DNA of 64,000 nucleotides, taken from positions 5,365,501 to 5,429,500 of the forward strand of contig NZ_CP062163.1 of assembly GCF_014844095.1 (NCBI RefSeq), written 5' to 3'. The position numbers were made by a program, and so were the translations under genes. The notes under the pieces were generated by a model, which saw nothing but the letters and a program-made list of their open reading frames with translations, had not been told where the DNA came from and made no database searches. Source of the DNA: Brevibacillus sp. JNUCC-41. GTDB taxonomy: Bacteria > Bacillota > Bacilli > Bacillales > DSM-1321. Shown here piece by piece: positions 16,757 through 25,106 of this stretch (position 1 is the stretch's first letter; each line of letters opens with the position of its first letter).

Positions 16757-18301
16757 TTGCTTTTCAATTTCCGCCAGAAGTTTAGTGTATGACTTATTAT
16801 CCGGGGCAAGCTCAATGGCCTTATCAGCTTGCTCCTTAGCTTGATCGAATGATTCGAGATTCATGTACACTAAGGCAAGATTGTAATGGGCTTCATGCAA
16901 ATCAGGATTACTTTCAATCGCTTTTTCATAATAATCCCTTGCTTTGTATATGTCCTTTTTATCAAAAGATAAATTTCCCAGCATAAAAAGCGATAGCGGT
17001 GCTTCAGGATTTGCATCCACATATTTGAATAGCATCTCTTCCGCTTTGTCCTCTTCATCATCATCTATATATTTCTGGGCCATTATGGCCATGGTATTAT
17101 CATCTATAGCTGCACTTTCCTGATGATTGAAACCAAATTGCAGCAGGGCATAGGTCAGTATTACCGTGCCTATCAGAAAAGCCAGCTGCCGAAAGATATT
17201 CTTGGATTTTGGCAGGTGGACCACTCCAGCAGCCAAGAACCCTCCGATCAAACCTCCGATATGTCCTGCATTATCAATTCCCGAAACGGTGAAACCATAT
17301 ATTAAGTTAATGATGATCAACACGATCACCGATGAGCCCATCGAGCGCATGAATAATTTCGGATAGACGATGCCAAAGTACAGAAGTGCCCCAAAGCAGC
17401 CAAAAATGGCTCCGCTCGCTCCCGCGGATAGATTCGGGGTCATGATGAAGCTTCCTAAAGTTCCAGCGAAACCAGCGAATATATAGATGATAAGGAACCT
17501 GGCATTCCCATAAATCCTTTCAACTTCAGCACCGATTAAATACAATGAAAATGTATTCATCAGTAAATGAATGAACCCAATATGGACGATCATCGGTGTA
17601 AAGAACCGCCACCATTCCCCTTGTATGATATAAGGGGAAAATTTCGCACCAAACTCGATCAAAGTTTTGGAATTGGTGCTGCCTCCATTAAACCCCATCA
17701 AGATGAATATAGCTATTTGTATCGCCATGAATATATATGTAAAGAATGGCTTATTGGCATTTTGAAATACCTTTTGCTCTGCCTTAGCCTTTTTAACTGA
17801 CTCCGAGATGGCGGCCTTCTTTACTGCGAGGACCTTTTCCTCATCTATTTCATTTTCTTCACGAATTTGAATTGAAAGTGGCTTTTTCAAAACAAGTTCA
17901 AGGTTTTGCAACGAATCATGAAAGTTTTCACACGTTAGAAGAAACGTGTTAACATTCGTTTTTTTAAAGGAAGCCACCCGTGAACTAAATTCATGATCAT
18001 CCACCGGGGCGAATTTACTAACATAGATACTTAATATATTTATGGGCTTCTTGTATAATTTCCTTCTGATCCTTTCCCCATTCTGCAATGTTCGTTCGAT
18101 ATCGCGTTTCAGCCAATTAGCCCAATCCAAATCATGTCGAATGAGTCTTATGACTGGAAACTCCTTATTCTTATCGCTCTCAAGCCAAATCTCCTGATGG
18201 TTTTCCGTGACAGTGATCATTCGATAATCATAATGGGCAGTCAACTCCCTTATGGTTTCCCAAAACAAATAATCCTCTTTAAATCCCAATGCCTTCCCCA
18301 C
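16751..18301 (-). CDS. gluP: Rhomboid intramembrane serine protease with TPR tail
   Basis: A 516-residue rhomboid protease. The N-terminal cytosolic region (about 1-185) is charged; then come seven membrane helices. Active-site motifs are GASGAIFG (Ser, helix 4) and NAGHIGGLIGG (His, helix 6); WWRFFTPMIVHIGFIHLLMN is the L1 loop and helix 2 region. The C-terminus has TPR repeats (EAPLSLFMLGNLSF, DLHEAHYNLALVYMNL). This matches GluP/YqgP, which in B. subtilis takes part in membrane quality control with FtsH, for example of the magnesium transporter MgtE. The start is GTG 18301 or TTG 18289; neither has a strong site. Confidence 0.92.
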   Translation of the reverse strand: MGKALGFKEDYLFWETIRELTAHYDYRMITVTENHQEIWLESDKNKEFPVIRLIRHDLDWANWLKRDIERTLQNGERIRRKLYKKPINILSIYVSKFAPVDDHEFSSRVASFKKTNVNTFLLTCENFHDSLQNLELVLKKPLSIQIREENEIDEEKVLAVKKAAISESVKKAKAEQKVFQNANKPFFTYIFMAIQIAIFILMGFNGGSTNSKTLIEFGAKFSPYIIQGEWWRFFTPMIVHIGFIHLLMNTFSLYLIGAEVERIYGNARFLIIYIFAGFAGTLGSFIMTPNLSAGASGAIFGCFGALLYFGIVYPKLFMRSMGSSVIVLIIINLIYGFTVSGIDNAGHIGGLIGGFLAAGVVHLPKSKNIFRQLAFLIGTVILTYALLQFGFNHQESAAIDDNTMAIMAQKYIDDDEEDKAEEMLFKYVDANPEAPLSLFMLGNLSFDKKDIYKARDYYEKAIESNPDLHEAHYNLALVYMNLESFDQAKEQADKAIELAPDNKSYTKLLAEIEKQL

Positions 18302-18420
18302 TTTCCAATGAAACTTAAGCTTTTAAAATTCCTGTTTCTTTAATTAAAACTATAGACGAAAACATGTAAAAAGTAAAAAAGGAGACTGTTAAAATCCACT
18401 CCCCCCTATCCTTATAAATA

Positions 18421-18450
18421 AAAAAGGAACCCCTGATCAGGTTCCTTTTT
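18421..18450. terminator. Terminator after yqgO
   Basis: AAAAAGGAAC pairs with GTTCCTTTTT around CCCTGATCAG. A/T-runs on both flanks make it symmetrical; its job here is to end the yqgN-yqgO transcript on the minus strand before gluP. Confidence 0.85.
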
Positions 18451-18465
18451 AAGATGCTGGCATCC

Positions 18466-18654
18466 TCATTTAGTCTGAGTGAACATGCTTTGCATCATTT
18501 TATCCCTGAACATTGGCATATCCAAGGATTTTGTCACTAGAAATCTTCTCAGCATGCCGTTGGACAGCGCAACATTTATCAGGCGATACCGGTTTTGGTA
18601 ACCTGCATAAACAACTAAACCTACCAAGAAGATTTGAATAATTAATCGAAGCAT
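18466..18654 (-). CDS. yqgO: Small membrane-associated protein YqgO
   Basis: A 62-residue protein starting at ATG 18654 behind GGAGGG. It has one N-terminal membrane helix (MLRLIIQIFLVGLVVYAGY) and a basic, methionine-rich tail (RDKMMQSMF). It matches the position and form of YqgO, a family of unknown function. It lies 76 bases after yqgN in the same direction. Confidence 0.75.
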   Translation of the reverse strand: MLRLIIQIFLVGLVVYAGYQNRYRLINVALSNGMLRRFLVTKSLDMPMFRDKMMQSMFTQTK

Positions 18655-18730
18655 AACAATCCCTCCTATCAATAGTTTGATACAGGACAGGATTTTTATG
18701 AGCTAAAAGTGATAATTAATAATCTTCTTC

Positions 18731-19303
18731 TTAATGGGCATACGTGCGTATAACCCTGGATGGGGTAATGAGTTTGCCGACCGCTATATCATGTACCTCT
18801 ATCGGGAGTTCATCCATTAATTGAAGCTCGTATGTAAGGGCCAATGTATCTCCCCGGTAATAGGATAGGAAACGGTCATAATAGCCTCCTCCAAAGCCTA
18901 GGCGATACCCTTCCTTGGTAAAAGCAAGACCGGGTACGATCAATGCATCCAAATCCTCTTTGCGAGCCTTGGCTGTATCAGCCACTGGTTCTAGCAATCC
19001 GTAATAAACAGACTCCAGCTGATTGAAGGACGAGATTTTTTTGAATTCCATTGTCTTTTTTTCAGGATCACATTTTGGTACAGCCACTTCTTTTCCTTCA
19101 TTCCATGCTTGTTCGATGATCCGTACCGTTGGAACTTCAGGCGGGATGGAGATGGTGATGCCAATTGTTTCAGCTTTTTTCCATTCCTCCAGTGAAAATA
19201 AGTTTTCAGCGATTCTGTTCGATAGTTCCTCATGTTCTTCTTTAGTCAGCTCCATTAAACGGGACCTGACTTCTTGACGGAGCTTATTCTTGTTTTCTCT
19301 CAT
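18731..19303 (-). CDS. yqgN: 5-formyltetrahydrofolate cyclo-ligase
   Basis: A 190-residue enzyme of the MTHFS family, which converts 5-formyl-THF to 5,10-methenyl-THF using ATP. The nucleotide-binding loop GFGGGYYDRFL lies near residue 140, preceded by the LDALIVPGLAFTKEGYRLG segment, both diagnostic. The N-terminal basic helix (KNKLRQEVRSRL) is also usual. ATG 19303 follows GGAGTCGGAAGAG. It is cytosolic and salvages 5-formyl-THF made by serine hydroxymethyltransferase side reactions. Confidence 0.93.
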   Translation of the reverse strand: MRENKNKLRQEVRSRLMELTKEEHEELSNRIAENLFSLEEWKKAETIGITISIPPEVPTVRIIEQAWNEGKEVAVPKCDPEKKTMEFKKISSFNQLESVYYGLLEPVADTAKARKEDLDALIVPGLAFTKEGYRLGFGGGYYDRFLSYYRGDTLALTYELQLMDELPIEVHDIAVGKLITPSRVIRTYAH

Positions 19304-19452
19304 CTCTTCCGACTCCTTTAGTCTACTTCTATCATTATCTCATAATATTTGTTCATTTTCGAAAATACCGTGTCGGAAATTGCCGAATCATTAGCGTTTT
19401 CTGAAAATATTCACTAAAGGAAAGTGAGATAGAAGGAATTAAAAAAATGAAT

Positions 19453-19480
19453 AAAAAAAACAACAGGAAAAATCCTGTTG
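19453..19480 (-). terminator. Terminator of rpmG
   Basis: CAACAGGA pairs with TCCTGTTG (19461-19480) around AAAA, followed on the minus strand by eight T. It begins one base after the rpmG stop codon. Confidence 0.9.
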
Positions 19481-19481
19481 C

Positions 19482-19631
19482 TTACTTTGTTTCACGGTGA
19501 GTCGTGCTGCGTTTTTCTCTTGAGCAGTACTTTTTAAGCTCAAGACGGTCTGGATTGTTACGTTTATTTTTTTTAGAAATATAGTTACGGTCTCCACATT
19601 CAGTGCAAGCTAATGTAATATTCACGCGCAT
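19482..19631 (-). CDS. rpmG: 50S ribosomal protein L33
   Basis: A 49-residue basic protein reading [19 protein letters not shown] at the start and ending [10 protein letters not shown]. Four cysteines would form the zinc ribbon, but only CTEC and one further Cys in KKYCSRE are seen, so the second pair is incomplete (a partially degenerate C+ form). The start ATG at 19631 follows GGAGGG. L33 binds near the E site of the large subunit. Bacilli often carry two or three rpmG copies; the one beside yqgN is usually called rpmGA. Confidence 0.93.
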   Translation of the reverse strand: MRVNITLACTECGDRNYISKKNKRNNPDRLELKKYCSREKRSTTHRETK

Positions 19632-19749
19632 TGTGTATTTCCCTCCAAACATATTGACATTTTCACATAGGACTTTTCTATAATACCATTATTCAATGCG
19701 AATTGCTAGTATGTTTTTTGGGAAATCCAACATTAACTTTTTTGAATTC

Positions 19750-20367
19750 TTAATTGTTCACGTTTTGCATCGTCAGGAGGAGCTGATTATTTATAACTTT
19801 CGCTTCTTCTTTCGTTTCAGCATGAATGACCCAAGCCACGGCTTCCACACATTCTTTCGGTAAGATTTCCGTCTCTAACGTAAACACGCTGGTCACTTCC
19901 CCTTTGGCGAGCGGTGAATAAGCCAGGAGCCCTTCTTTCAATGATTTGAAGCATCCCTCTTGATAAAGGCTTCCCTTACCTTGGATGCAATATTGAGAGA
20001 TGCTTTTTCCTTTCACCAATCCACCCAATAAGGCAATCGATTGAGGGGCTACATGTAAAATCGCCCGTTCATTCGGACTGTAAAAGGCTACTGCCTGCCT
20101 TTCGAAAGCGTTTTCATAGTGAAAAAACACTTTAGGGCGCTTAGTCTCGAATGAGGTATTCCTAATCGTGAACTTCGAAAAGGTCACCTTCCCCTGGGTA
20201 TATGTTTGTGAAAGTGTCCGGATCTCTCCATTAGGATGACTCATCATATCTTCCTCAGGATACCAATCAAAACTCTCATCCATCCATAGTCCAACCTTTA
20301 GTCCCTTGCGAAATATATCCTGGTTATCCTGCGGCATATACGCGAATAGCGAATTCATAATAATCAT
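19750..20367 (-). CDS. Uncharacterised protein downstream of Spo0A-type boxes
   Basis: I do not recognise this gene. It encodes 205 residues from ATG 20367 (AAGGGG upstream; ATG 20358 also possible) with no signal peptide or membrane helix. The middle is rich in beta-type segments (TFSKFTIRNTSFETKRPKVFF, AVAFYSPNERAILHVAPQ), as in beta-sandwich proteins of spores or carbohydrate binding, but no family motif is clear. A frame upstream to 20463 has no ribosome site. It stands alone between rpmG and the divergent yqzD, and its promoter region contains one or more perfect Spo0A-type boxes, so sporulation-phase control is a fair guess. Confidence 0.65.
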   Translation of the reverse strand: MIIMNSLFAYMPQDNQDIFRKGLKVGLWMDESFDWYPEEDMMSHPNGEIRTLSQTYTQGKVTFSKFTIRNTSFETKRPKVFFHYENAFERQAVAFYSPNERAILHVAPQSIALLGGLVKGKSISQYCIQGKGSLYQEGCFKSLKEGLLAYSPLAKGEVTSVFTLETEILPKECVEAVAWVIHAETKEEAKVINNQLLLTMQNVNN

Positions 20368-20554
20368 CCCTTCCCCTTTATTTATCCTTATATAACTTAT
20401 CGTTAGGCGCTGACAGTGAAACAATCCACTATAGAATCTGCACACCATTTTCTTATAGGTCAACCGTTTTTTAACTATTCATAATATTTTGTTTTTTCTA
20501 TTTATTCTATCTTTATGTTAGCACTGAATTGGCTTATGGACAATAAACACTTTT

Positions 20555-20742
20555 TGTCGAATTTTATGTATGTTATCTCTCAAAGGTTTTTTTTTCCATT
20601 TTGATACCTATTTTTTTTTCTTCAACGACGGTCATAAGGCTTTTCGACAATATTATTTAAAAAATGAAGTATAAGGCCCACTTAGAATAGGAAAATCTCC
20701 ATTTTTTTAAAAATATGTGTAAAATATAAGTATATTGTCGAA
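20555..20742. promoter_or_regulatory. Three Spo0A-type boxes in the divergent yqzD promoter region
   Basis: The core TGTCGAA occurs at 20555-20561 (plus), 20643-20649 (minus strand, TTGTCGAAAA) and 20736-20742 (plus, ATTGTCGAAATT). All match the consensus 0A box TTTGTCGAAAA at the seven core bases. They lie in a gene-free stretch of about 400 bases (20368-20764) between the uncharacterised gene and yqzD. The third box is 10 bases before the yqzD ribosome site, where binding would block initiation. No other gene or RNA is visible in this stretch, which is otherwise AT-rich. Confidence 0.6.
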
Positions 20743-20764
20743 ATTTATCATCTGAGGTGAAAAC

Positions 20765-21145
20765 ATGGAAACACTTATCATCCTTCTTTTTTCATTAGCG
20801 ATCGTCCTTCTTATCATCTCCTTTTTCGGTAAAGATAAAGTTGCCAAATTAGAAGAAGATTTAGAACAGATGACACTAACGTATATGCAGGATATCTATC
20901 AATTAAAGATGAAGGTGAAGATTCTAGAAGAGGAATTCGTTATCCAGGACGACATTCTTCCCCCTGTAAAGGATAAATCACCTGTCAATCCCAACGATAT
21001 CGAACCCATTCATGAAATTCTAAAAAGCCAGGTTCTGTCTTTATATAGTCAAGGTCTTTCTTTGGACCAGATCGCTAGACAATCCTCGTTGACGAAGGAA
21101 CAAACCATATCAGTGATCGAGCAGCAAAGAGTGCGGGGTGAATGA
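20765..21145 (+). CDS. yqzD: Membrane-anchored coiled-coil protein YqzD
   Basis: A 126-residue protein. Residues 2-20 (ETLIILLFSLAIVLLIISF) form one membrane helix, followed by a heptad-rich coiled coil (VAKLEEDLEQMTLTYMQDIYQLKMKVKILEEEF, about 26-58) and a C-terminal helix-turn-helix-like segment (LYSQGLSLDQIARQSSLTKEQTISVIEQQ, about 92-120). The last part resembles a DNA-binding HTH or a Sigma70-region-4 fold, but could be structural. GAGGTG precedes the ATG. It overlaps yqzC by four bases (ATGA). The name is from synteny with pst in Bacillus. Confidence 0.7.
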   Translation: METLIILLFSLAIVLLIISFFGKDKVAKLEEDLEQMTLTYMQDIYQLKMKVKILEEEFVIQDDILPPVKDKSPVNPNDIEPIHEILKSQVLSLYSQGLSLDQIARQSSLTKEQTISVIEQQRVRGE

Positions 21146-21600
21146 AAATGAACAAAGCAAAACTGCAAGGTCTTTCCGCCGGTATCATTTTTACCACAAC
21201 AATCTTTGCCAGCTTTTATTATGGCACCGGATTATCCGCAGGCACTCCCACTACTGCTGAGGAAGCTAAGGAATTTCTCGTGAAGAAGGGATTCGTCGTT
21301 ACACTTCCTATGGAGGAAGCTACAAAGACCGTCCAACCAAAGGATCCGGATAAGGATTTAGTGGAGAAAGAGGCTTCGAAAAAAGAGCCTTCCATCGTCT
21401 CCTATACAATTAAAGTGAAAACGAATATGACCACAACCGAAATTGCCGATAGCCTTTACAAAGAAAAAATCATCAATGATGCTGCTGAATTCGAAGCTTA
21501 CATGAATGACCGGGATTTCTCAAAAAAAATACAAATCGGCGAGTTTGTTGTTACTAATAATATGTCATATAGACAATTGTCCAATACTTTGACCCATTAA
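21142..21600 (+). CDS. yqzC: MltG-like protein YqzC, no catalytic domain
   Basis: A 152-residue protein with an N-terminal membrane anchor (LSAGIIFTTTIFASFYYGTG), a lysine/glutamate linker and a C-terminal LysM-like domain (TTTEIADSLYKEKIINDAAEFEAYMND) that resembles the first domain of the endolytic transglycosylase MltG/YceG. The catalytic YceG part, with its glutamate, is absent, so it is not expected to cut glycan itself. It starts four bases inside the yqzD stop and ends at a strong hairpin. A role in the septal wall with yqzD is only inferred from domain and membrane topology. Confidence 0.7.
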   Translation: MKMNKAKLQGLSAGIIFTTTIFASFYYGTGLSAGTPTTAEEAKEFLVKKGFVVTLPMEEATKTVQPKDPDKDLVEKEASKKEPSIVSYTIKVKTNMTTTEIADSLYKEKIINDAAEFEAYMNDRDFSKKIQIGEFVVTNNMSYRQLSNTLTH

Positions 21601-21605
21601 TGAAT

Positions 21606-21653
21606 AAGAGAGACTTTTAAATGGACGATGTCCGAGAAAAAGCCTCTCTTTTC
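21606..21653. terminator. Terminator between yqzC and phoU
   Basis: AAGAGAG-CTTTT pairs with AAAAGCCTCTCTT over 13 bp with one mismatch, and the loop carries a second hairpin (GGAC-GAT-GTCC). T- and A-runs on either side allow use in both directions, for yqzC and for phoU. Confidence 0.75.
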
Positions 21654-21669
21654 CTAAGTTTAGGATGGT

Positions 21670-22323
21670 TCATTCATTCCTGCTGATATATCTGCCTCTT
21701 ACCAGGAAGTAAATATTCTCTGCGATATTCGTTGTATGGTCCGCTGTCCTTTCCAAATATCGGGCAATTAAGGAAAGCTGTGTAACCTGCTGCAGGTTTT
21801 TTTCATCTGAAAGACGAAGGAGACTTCGAATCATATCTCCATAAAAGCGATCAACCTCATCATCCATTTCAATGATTTCCCTTGAAAGGACAACATCTTC
21901 CTTCTCGAATGCTTCTATTGAAAGTTGAATCATCTTTAATGTAATATCATGCATCTGCTTTAAAGGGGTTAAAGGCAAAATGAATGGCTGGTCACCGATC
22001 CGGATGGATGCTTTAGCGATATTCACACCAAAGTCCGCCATCCTTTCAATATCCGAGGCGATTTTTATGGCAGCAATGATGCGCCTTAAATCAATCGCAA
22101 CCGGCTGCTGCTTAGCAATCAGTAAAATCGCAAAGTCATTGATTTCCTCTTCCAGTAAATCAGCTATTGTATCATCATCGATAACTTCAAGAGCATCATC
22201 TACATTATTGTTTTCTAGTGCGGCATATGATTTCGATATGGCACCTGAAGCTAAATTAGCCAATTTCACGATTTTCTCCTGTAGCTCTTTCAATTGAAGT
22301 TCGAAATTTTCACGAACGATCAT
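21670..22323 (-). CDS. phoU: Phosphate signalling complex protein PhoU
   Basis: A 217-residue all-helical protein with two PhoU repeats, each carrying the metal-binding E/DxxxD type motif: IASDIERMADFGVNIAKA (about 87-104) and LIARYLERTADHTTNIAE (about 186-203). PhoU connects the Pst importer to phosphate sensing and represses uptake when phosphate is high. It is the last gene of the pst operon, 20 bases after pstB. B. subtilis lacks a pst-linked phoU of this exact layout in some strains, so the linkage supports a self-contained Pst-PhoU module. Confidence 0.93.
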   Translation of the reverse strand: MIVRENFELQLKELQEKIVKLANLASGAISKSYAALENNNVDDALEVIDDDTIADLLEEEINDFAILLIAKQQPVAIDLRRIIAAIKIASDIERMADFGVNIAKASIRIGDQPFILPLTPLKQMHDITLKMIQLSIEAFEKEDVVLSREIIEMDDEVDRFYGDMIRSLLRLSDEKNLQQVTQLSLIARYLERTADHTTNIAENIYFLVRGRYISRNE

Positions 22324-22343
22324 TATCGCATCTCCCTTTCTCT

Positions 22344-23171
22344 TTAACCGAAGCGCCCGGTAATGTAATCTTCTGTTCTTTTATCATTCGGATTAGAGAA
22401 GATGGTGTTTGTATCAGAATATTCGATGACTTCCCCATTTAAGAAGAAGGCCGTTCTATCTGAAATACGTGCAGCCTGCTGCATGTTATGGGTAACGATG
22501 ATAATGCTGAAATCCTTTTTCAGTTCTTGGACCAATTCTTCTATTTTCAAAGTGGATATCGGATCAAGGGCAGAAGTCGGTTCATCCATTAAAATGACAT
22601 CCGGTTCGATTGCCAAACATCTGGCAATACAAAGGCGCTGTTGCTGTCCACCTGAAAGTCCATATGCATTTTCATGCAGACGGTCTTTCACTTCATCCCA
22701 AATGGCTGCCCCTTTTAAACTCTTTTCAACGATCTCATCAAGAATTTTTTTATTTTTAATTCCATGGATCTTTGGTCCGTATACAACATTTTCATAAATT
22801 GATTTAGGGAAGGGATTAGGCTTTTGGAATACCATCCCCACCTGTGTCCTTAAATCTTCCACCTTATAGGACTGATCGAGGATATTTTTATTCCTATATT
22901 TAATCTGTCCTGTCGTTTTCACATCCGGGACTAGTTCTATCATACGGTTCAATGTTTTGATGTATGTGGATTTCCCACATCCTGAAGGCCCGATGATGGC
23001 GGTCACTTCATTTTGATGCATATCCAGATTAATATTTTTCAAAGCATGGTTTTCTCCATACCATAAATTGAGATTGGATGTTTCATACACCTTTTCCATC
23101 AAGGCAGCTGATCCGGCATTTTCGATCCCGATTGCCGGTGACTCTTTTTCTCTCGTTAAGGTCATATTCAC
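22344..23171 (-). CDS. pstB: Phosphate ABC transporter ATP-binding protein PstB
   Basis: A 275-residue ABC ATPase. Walker A is GPSGCGKST (about 60-68), the Q-loop FQKPNPFP (about 116-123) is the PstB-specific sequence, signature LSGGQQQR (about 170-177), Walker B VILMDEP (about 190-196) and H-loop THN. It powers phosphate import through PstC-PstA. The GTG at 23171 lies behind AGGAGGAAGG. Only one pstB is present; B. subtilis has pstBA and pstBB in tandem. Cytoplasmic face of the membrane. Confidence 0.95.
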   Translation of the reverse strand: MNMTLTREKESPAIGIENAGSAALMEKVYETSNLNLWYGENHALKNINLDMHQNEVTAIIGPSGCGKSTYIKTLNRMIELVPDVKTTGQIKYRNKNILDQSYKVEDLRTQVGMVFQKPNPFPKSIYENVVYGPKIHGIKNKKILDEIVEKSLKGAAIWDEVKDRLHENAYGLSGGQQQRLCIARCLAIEPDVILMDEPTSALDPISTLKIEELVQELKKDFSIIIVTHNMQQAARISDRTAFFLNGEVIEYSDTNTIFSNPNDKRTEDYITGRFG

Positions 23172-23186
23172 GCTTCCTTCCTCCTA

Positions 23187-24065
23187 TCAGTATCTTTTCT
23201 GGAATTTATTTCGAATTATAACCGCTATTGAATTCATGATTATTAACAGGATGAGTAGTACGATGATTCCCGCGGCAGCAACCTGCTGGAATTCCTCCTG
23301 CGGACGAGATGTCCAATTATAGATCTGCATTGGCAGCACTGTAAATGTATCCATGACCGATTGTGGCAGAAAGGCGATGAACATTGGTATGCCAACCACC
23401 ACCAATGGCGCCGTTTCACCGATTGCCCGTGACAAAGCAAGTATTCCTCCAGTTAAAATGCCAGGTATCGCAGCCGGAAGGACCACTTTCAATATGGTTT
23501 GCCACTTTGTTGCACCCATTCCGAATGAAGCTTCTCTTAAATCACGAGGTACGGCACGTATGGCCTCTTGGGCAGCTACTATGATGACCGGGAGAACGAG
23601 CAGGCTCATGGTCAAGCCTGCTGCCAATATGGACCGGTCCAAGGCTAGAGCACGAACGAAAACCGTTAAGCCCAGCAGTCCAAATACAATTGAGGGGACA
23701 CCTGCCAGATTGGAAATATTCACTTTGATAAAAGTGGTGATCCAATTCTTCCTGGCATATTCCTCTAAATAAATGGCCGTTCCAACACCAAGCAGCAGAG
23801 AAACTGGAGCCACGACTACCATCAACCATATTGAACCGATCAGTGCTGCTTTTATACCAGCCTCTTCAGGTTTCCTGGAAGCGAAATTCTGAAGGAAATC
23901 CCCATTCAGACTGCCAATTCCTTGAGTGAATATCCGATAAAATAAGATGGCCAATACGAGGAGGCCAACCAATGTTGCCAAGAAGAATAATCCTTTAAAA
24001 ATCGTGTTAACAGCCAGCCTAGCAGGCATTTTTTTTGCAACATGACTTTTGTTTATCAGTTTCAT
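23187..24065 (-). CDS. pstA: Phosphate ABC transporter permease PstA
   Basis: A 292-residue permease with six membrane helices. The coupling motif EAIRAVPRDLREASFGMGATKWQTI (about 165-190) followed by ALSRAIGETAPL is typical of PstA. It forms the channel with PstC. The ATG at 24065 follows GGGAGGAAT, and only three bases separate it from the pstC stop. Membrane topology and the Pst neighbours make the assignment secure. Confidence 0.94.
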   Translation of the reverse strand: MKLINKSHVAKKMPARLAVNTIFKGLFFLATLVGLLVLAILFYRIFTQGIGSLNGDFLQNFASRKPEEAGIKAALIGSIWLMVVVAPVSLLLGVGTAIYLEEYARKNWITTFIKVNISNLAGVPSIVFGLLGLTVFVRALALDRSILAAGLTMSLLVLPVIIVAAQEAIRAVPRDLREASFGMGATKWQTILKVVLPAAIPGILTGGILALSRAIGETAPLVVVGIPMFIAFLPQSVMDTFTVLPMQIYNWTSRPQEEFQQVAAAGIIVLLILLIIMNSIAVIIRNKFQKRY

Positions 24066-24068
24066 GTC

Positions 24069-25007
24069 TTAATATTCCTCCCTGAACTTGCGAGAGATGA
24101 ACTGCGCCAGTAAATTCATGACAAGCGTAAAGACGAACAGTGTCATTCCAACCGCATATATGCTGTAGTAAATCGTTGTCCCGTATCCTGCATCCCCTGA
24201 ACTGACCTGAACGATATAAGCGGTCATCGTTTGAATCGATGAAGTGACATCCATGCTCATATTCGGGGTCGAGCCGCCGGCAACACTCACAATCATGGTT
24301 TCCCCGATCGCTCTTGATAAAGCAAGGACGATGGATGCCACAATTCCTGAAATGGCTGCTGGCAATACCACTTTTATTGTCGTTTCGAGTTTCGTTGCTC
24401 CTAAAGCATACGCACCTTCGCGAATCGACTTAGGTACCGATACAAGGGCATCTTCCGACAATGAGGCTATCATCGGCATGATCATGATACCTACAACGAT
24501 CCCGGGACTCAAGGCATTGAACATGTCAAGGGAAGGAAATAAATCCCGTAAAACCGGTGTTACAAAAGTTAAGGCAAAAAAACCGTAAACGATAGTAGGA
24601 ATCCCAGCTAAAACTTCTAAAATCGGCTTAATGATTCTCCGTGTTTTCTCTGATGCATATTCACTCAAGAAAATGGCTGTTGCAAGCCCAACTGGAACTG
24701 CAACCACCGCTGCTATGACTGTTATCTTCAGCGTTCCCACGATAAGGGGCATAATCCCAAAGGAAGGTGTAGATGCAAATGGCAGCCATTTAGCTTCTGT
24801 AAAAAATTCGACGATCGATACTCTGTCAAAAAAGATAAATGTTTCAAATATAAGCGTCAAGATGATCCCGATTGTAGTAAAAACGGAAATTGCCGCCGTA
24901 AGGAACAAAAGCTTAGGTATTACTTTTTCCATATTTATTTTTTTCTTACTTTTCTTTTCCAGGATCATTTGCTGTACAGAATAGGTTTCTGTTTTTCTAA
25001 GTTCCAA
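24069..25007 (-). CDS. pstC: Phosphate ABC transporter permease PstC
   Basis: A 312-residue permease with six membrane helices and the EAA-loop DALVSVPKSIREGAYALGATKLETT followed by LALSRAIGETMI. The long first cytoplasmic region and periplasmic loop ESFTEAKWLP-type sequence fit PstC rather than PstA. TTG 25007 is the start, with GGAGGATGC ahead. It pairs with PstA to form the phosphate pore. A strong hairpin (25059-25083) lies between pstS and this gene. Confidence 0.94.
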   Translation of the reverse strand: MELRKTETYSVQQMILEKKSKKKINMEKVIPKLLFLTAAISVFTTIGIILTLIFETFIFFDRVSIVEFFTEAKWLPFASTPSFGIMPLIVGTLKITVIAAVVAVPVGLATAIFLSEYASEKTRRIIKPILEVLAGIPTIVYGFFALTFVTPVLRDLFPSLDMFNALSPGIVVGIMIMPMIASLSEDALVSVPKSIREGAYALGATKLETTIKVVLPAAISGIVASIVLALSRAIGETMIVSVAGGSTPNMSMDVTSSIQTMTAYIVQVSSGDAGYGTTIYYSIYAVGMTLFVFTLVMNLLAQFISRKFREEY

Positions 25008-25058
25008 CTTGCATCCTCCATTTCAGACACGCAATATTTGGATTTACAAGCTGTTACC

Positions 25059-25083
25059 CCCGCCTTAATCGAATCAAGGCGGG
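25059..25083 (-). promoter_or_regulatory. Intercistronic hairpin between pstS and pstC
   Basis: CCCGCCTT pairs perfectly with AAGGCGGG around ATCGAATCA. There is no U-run after it on the minus strand (GGGGGTAACAG), so it probably protects the pstS 3' end or slows transcription, which would explain higher binding-protein than permease levels, as in other ABC import operons. Confidence 0.65.
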
Positions 25084-25106
25084 ATTTCAGTAGCCTGTAA
25101 TATCGT

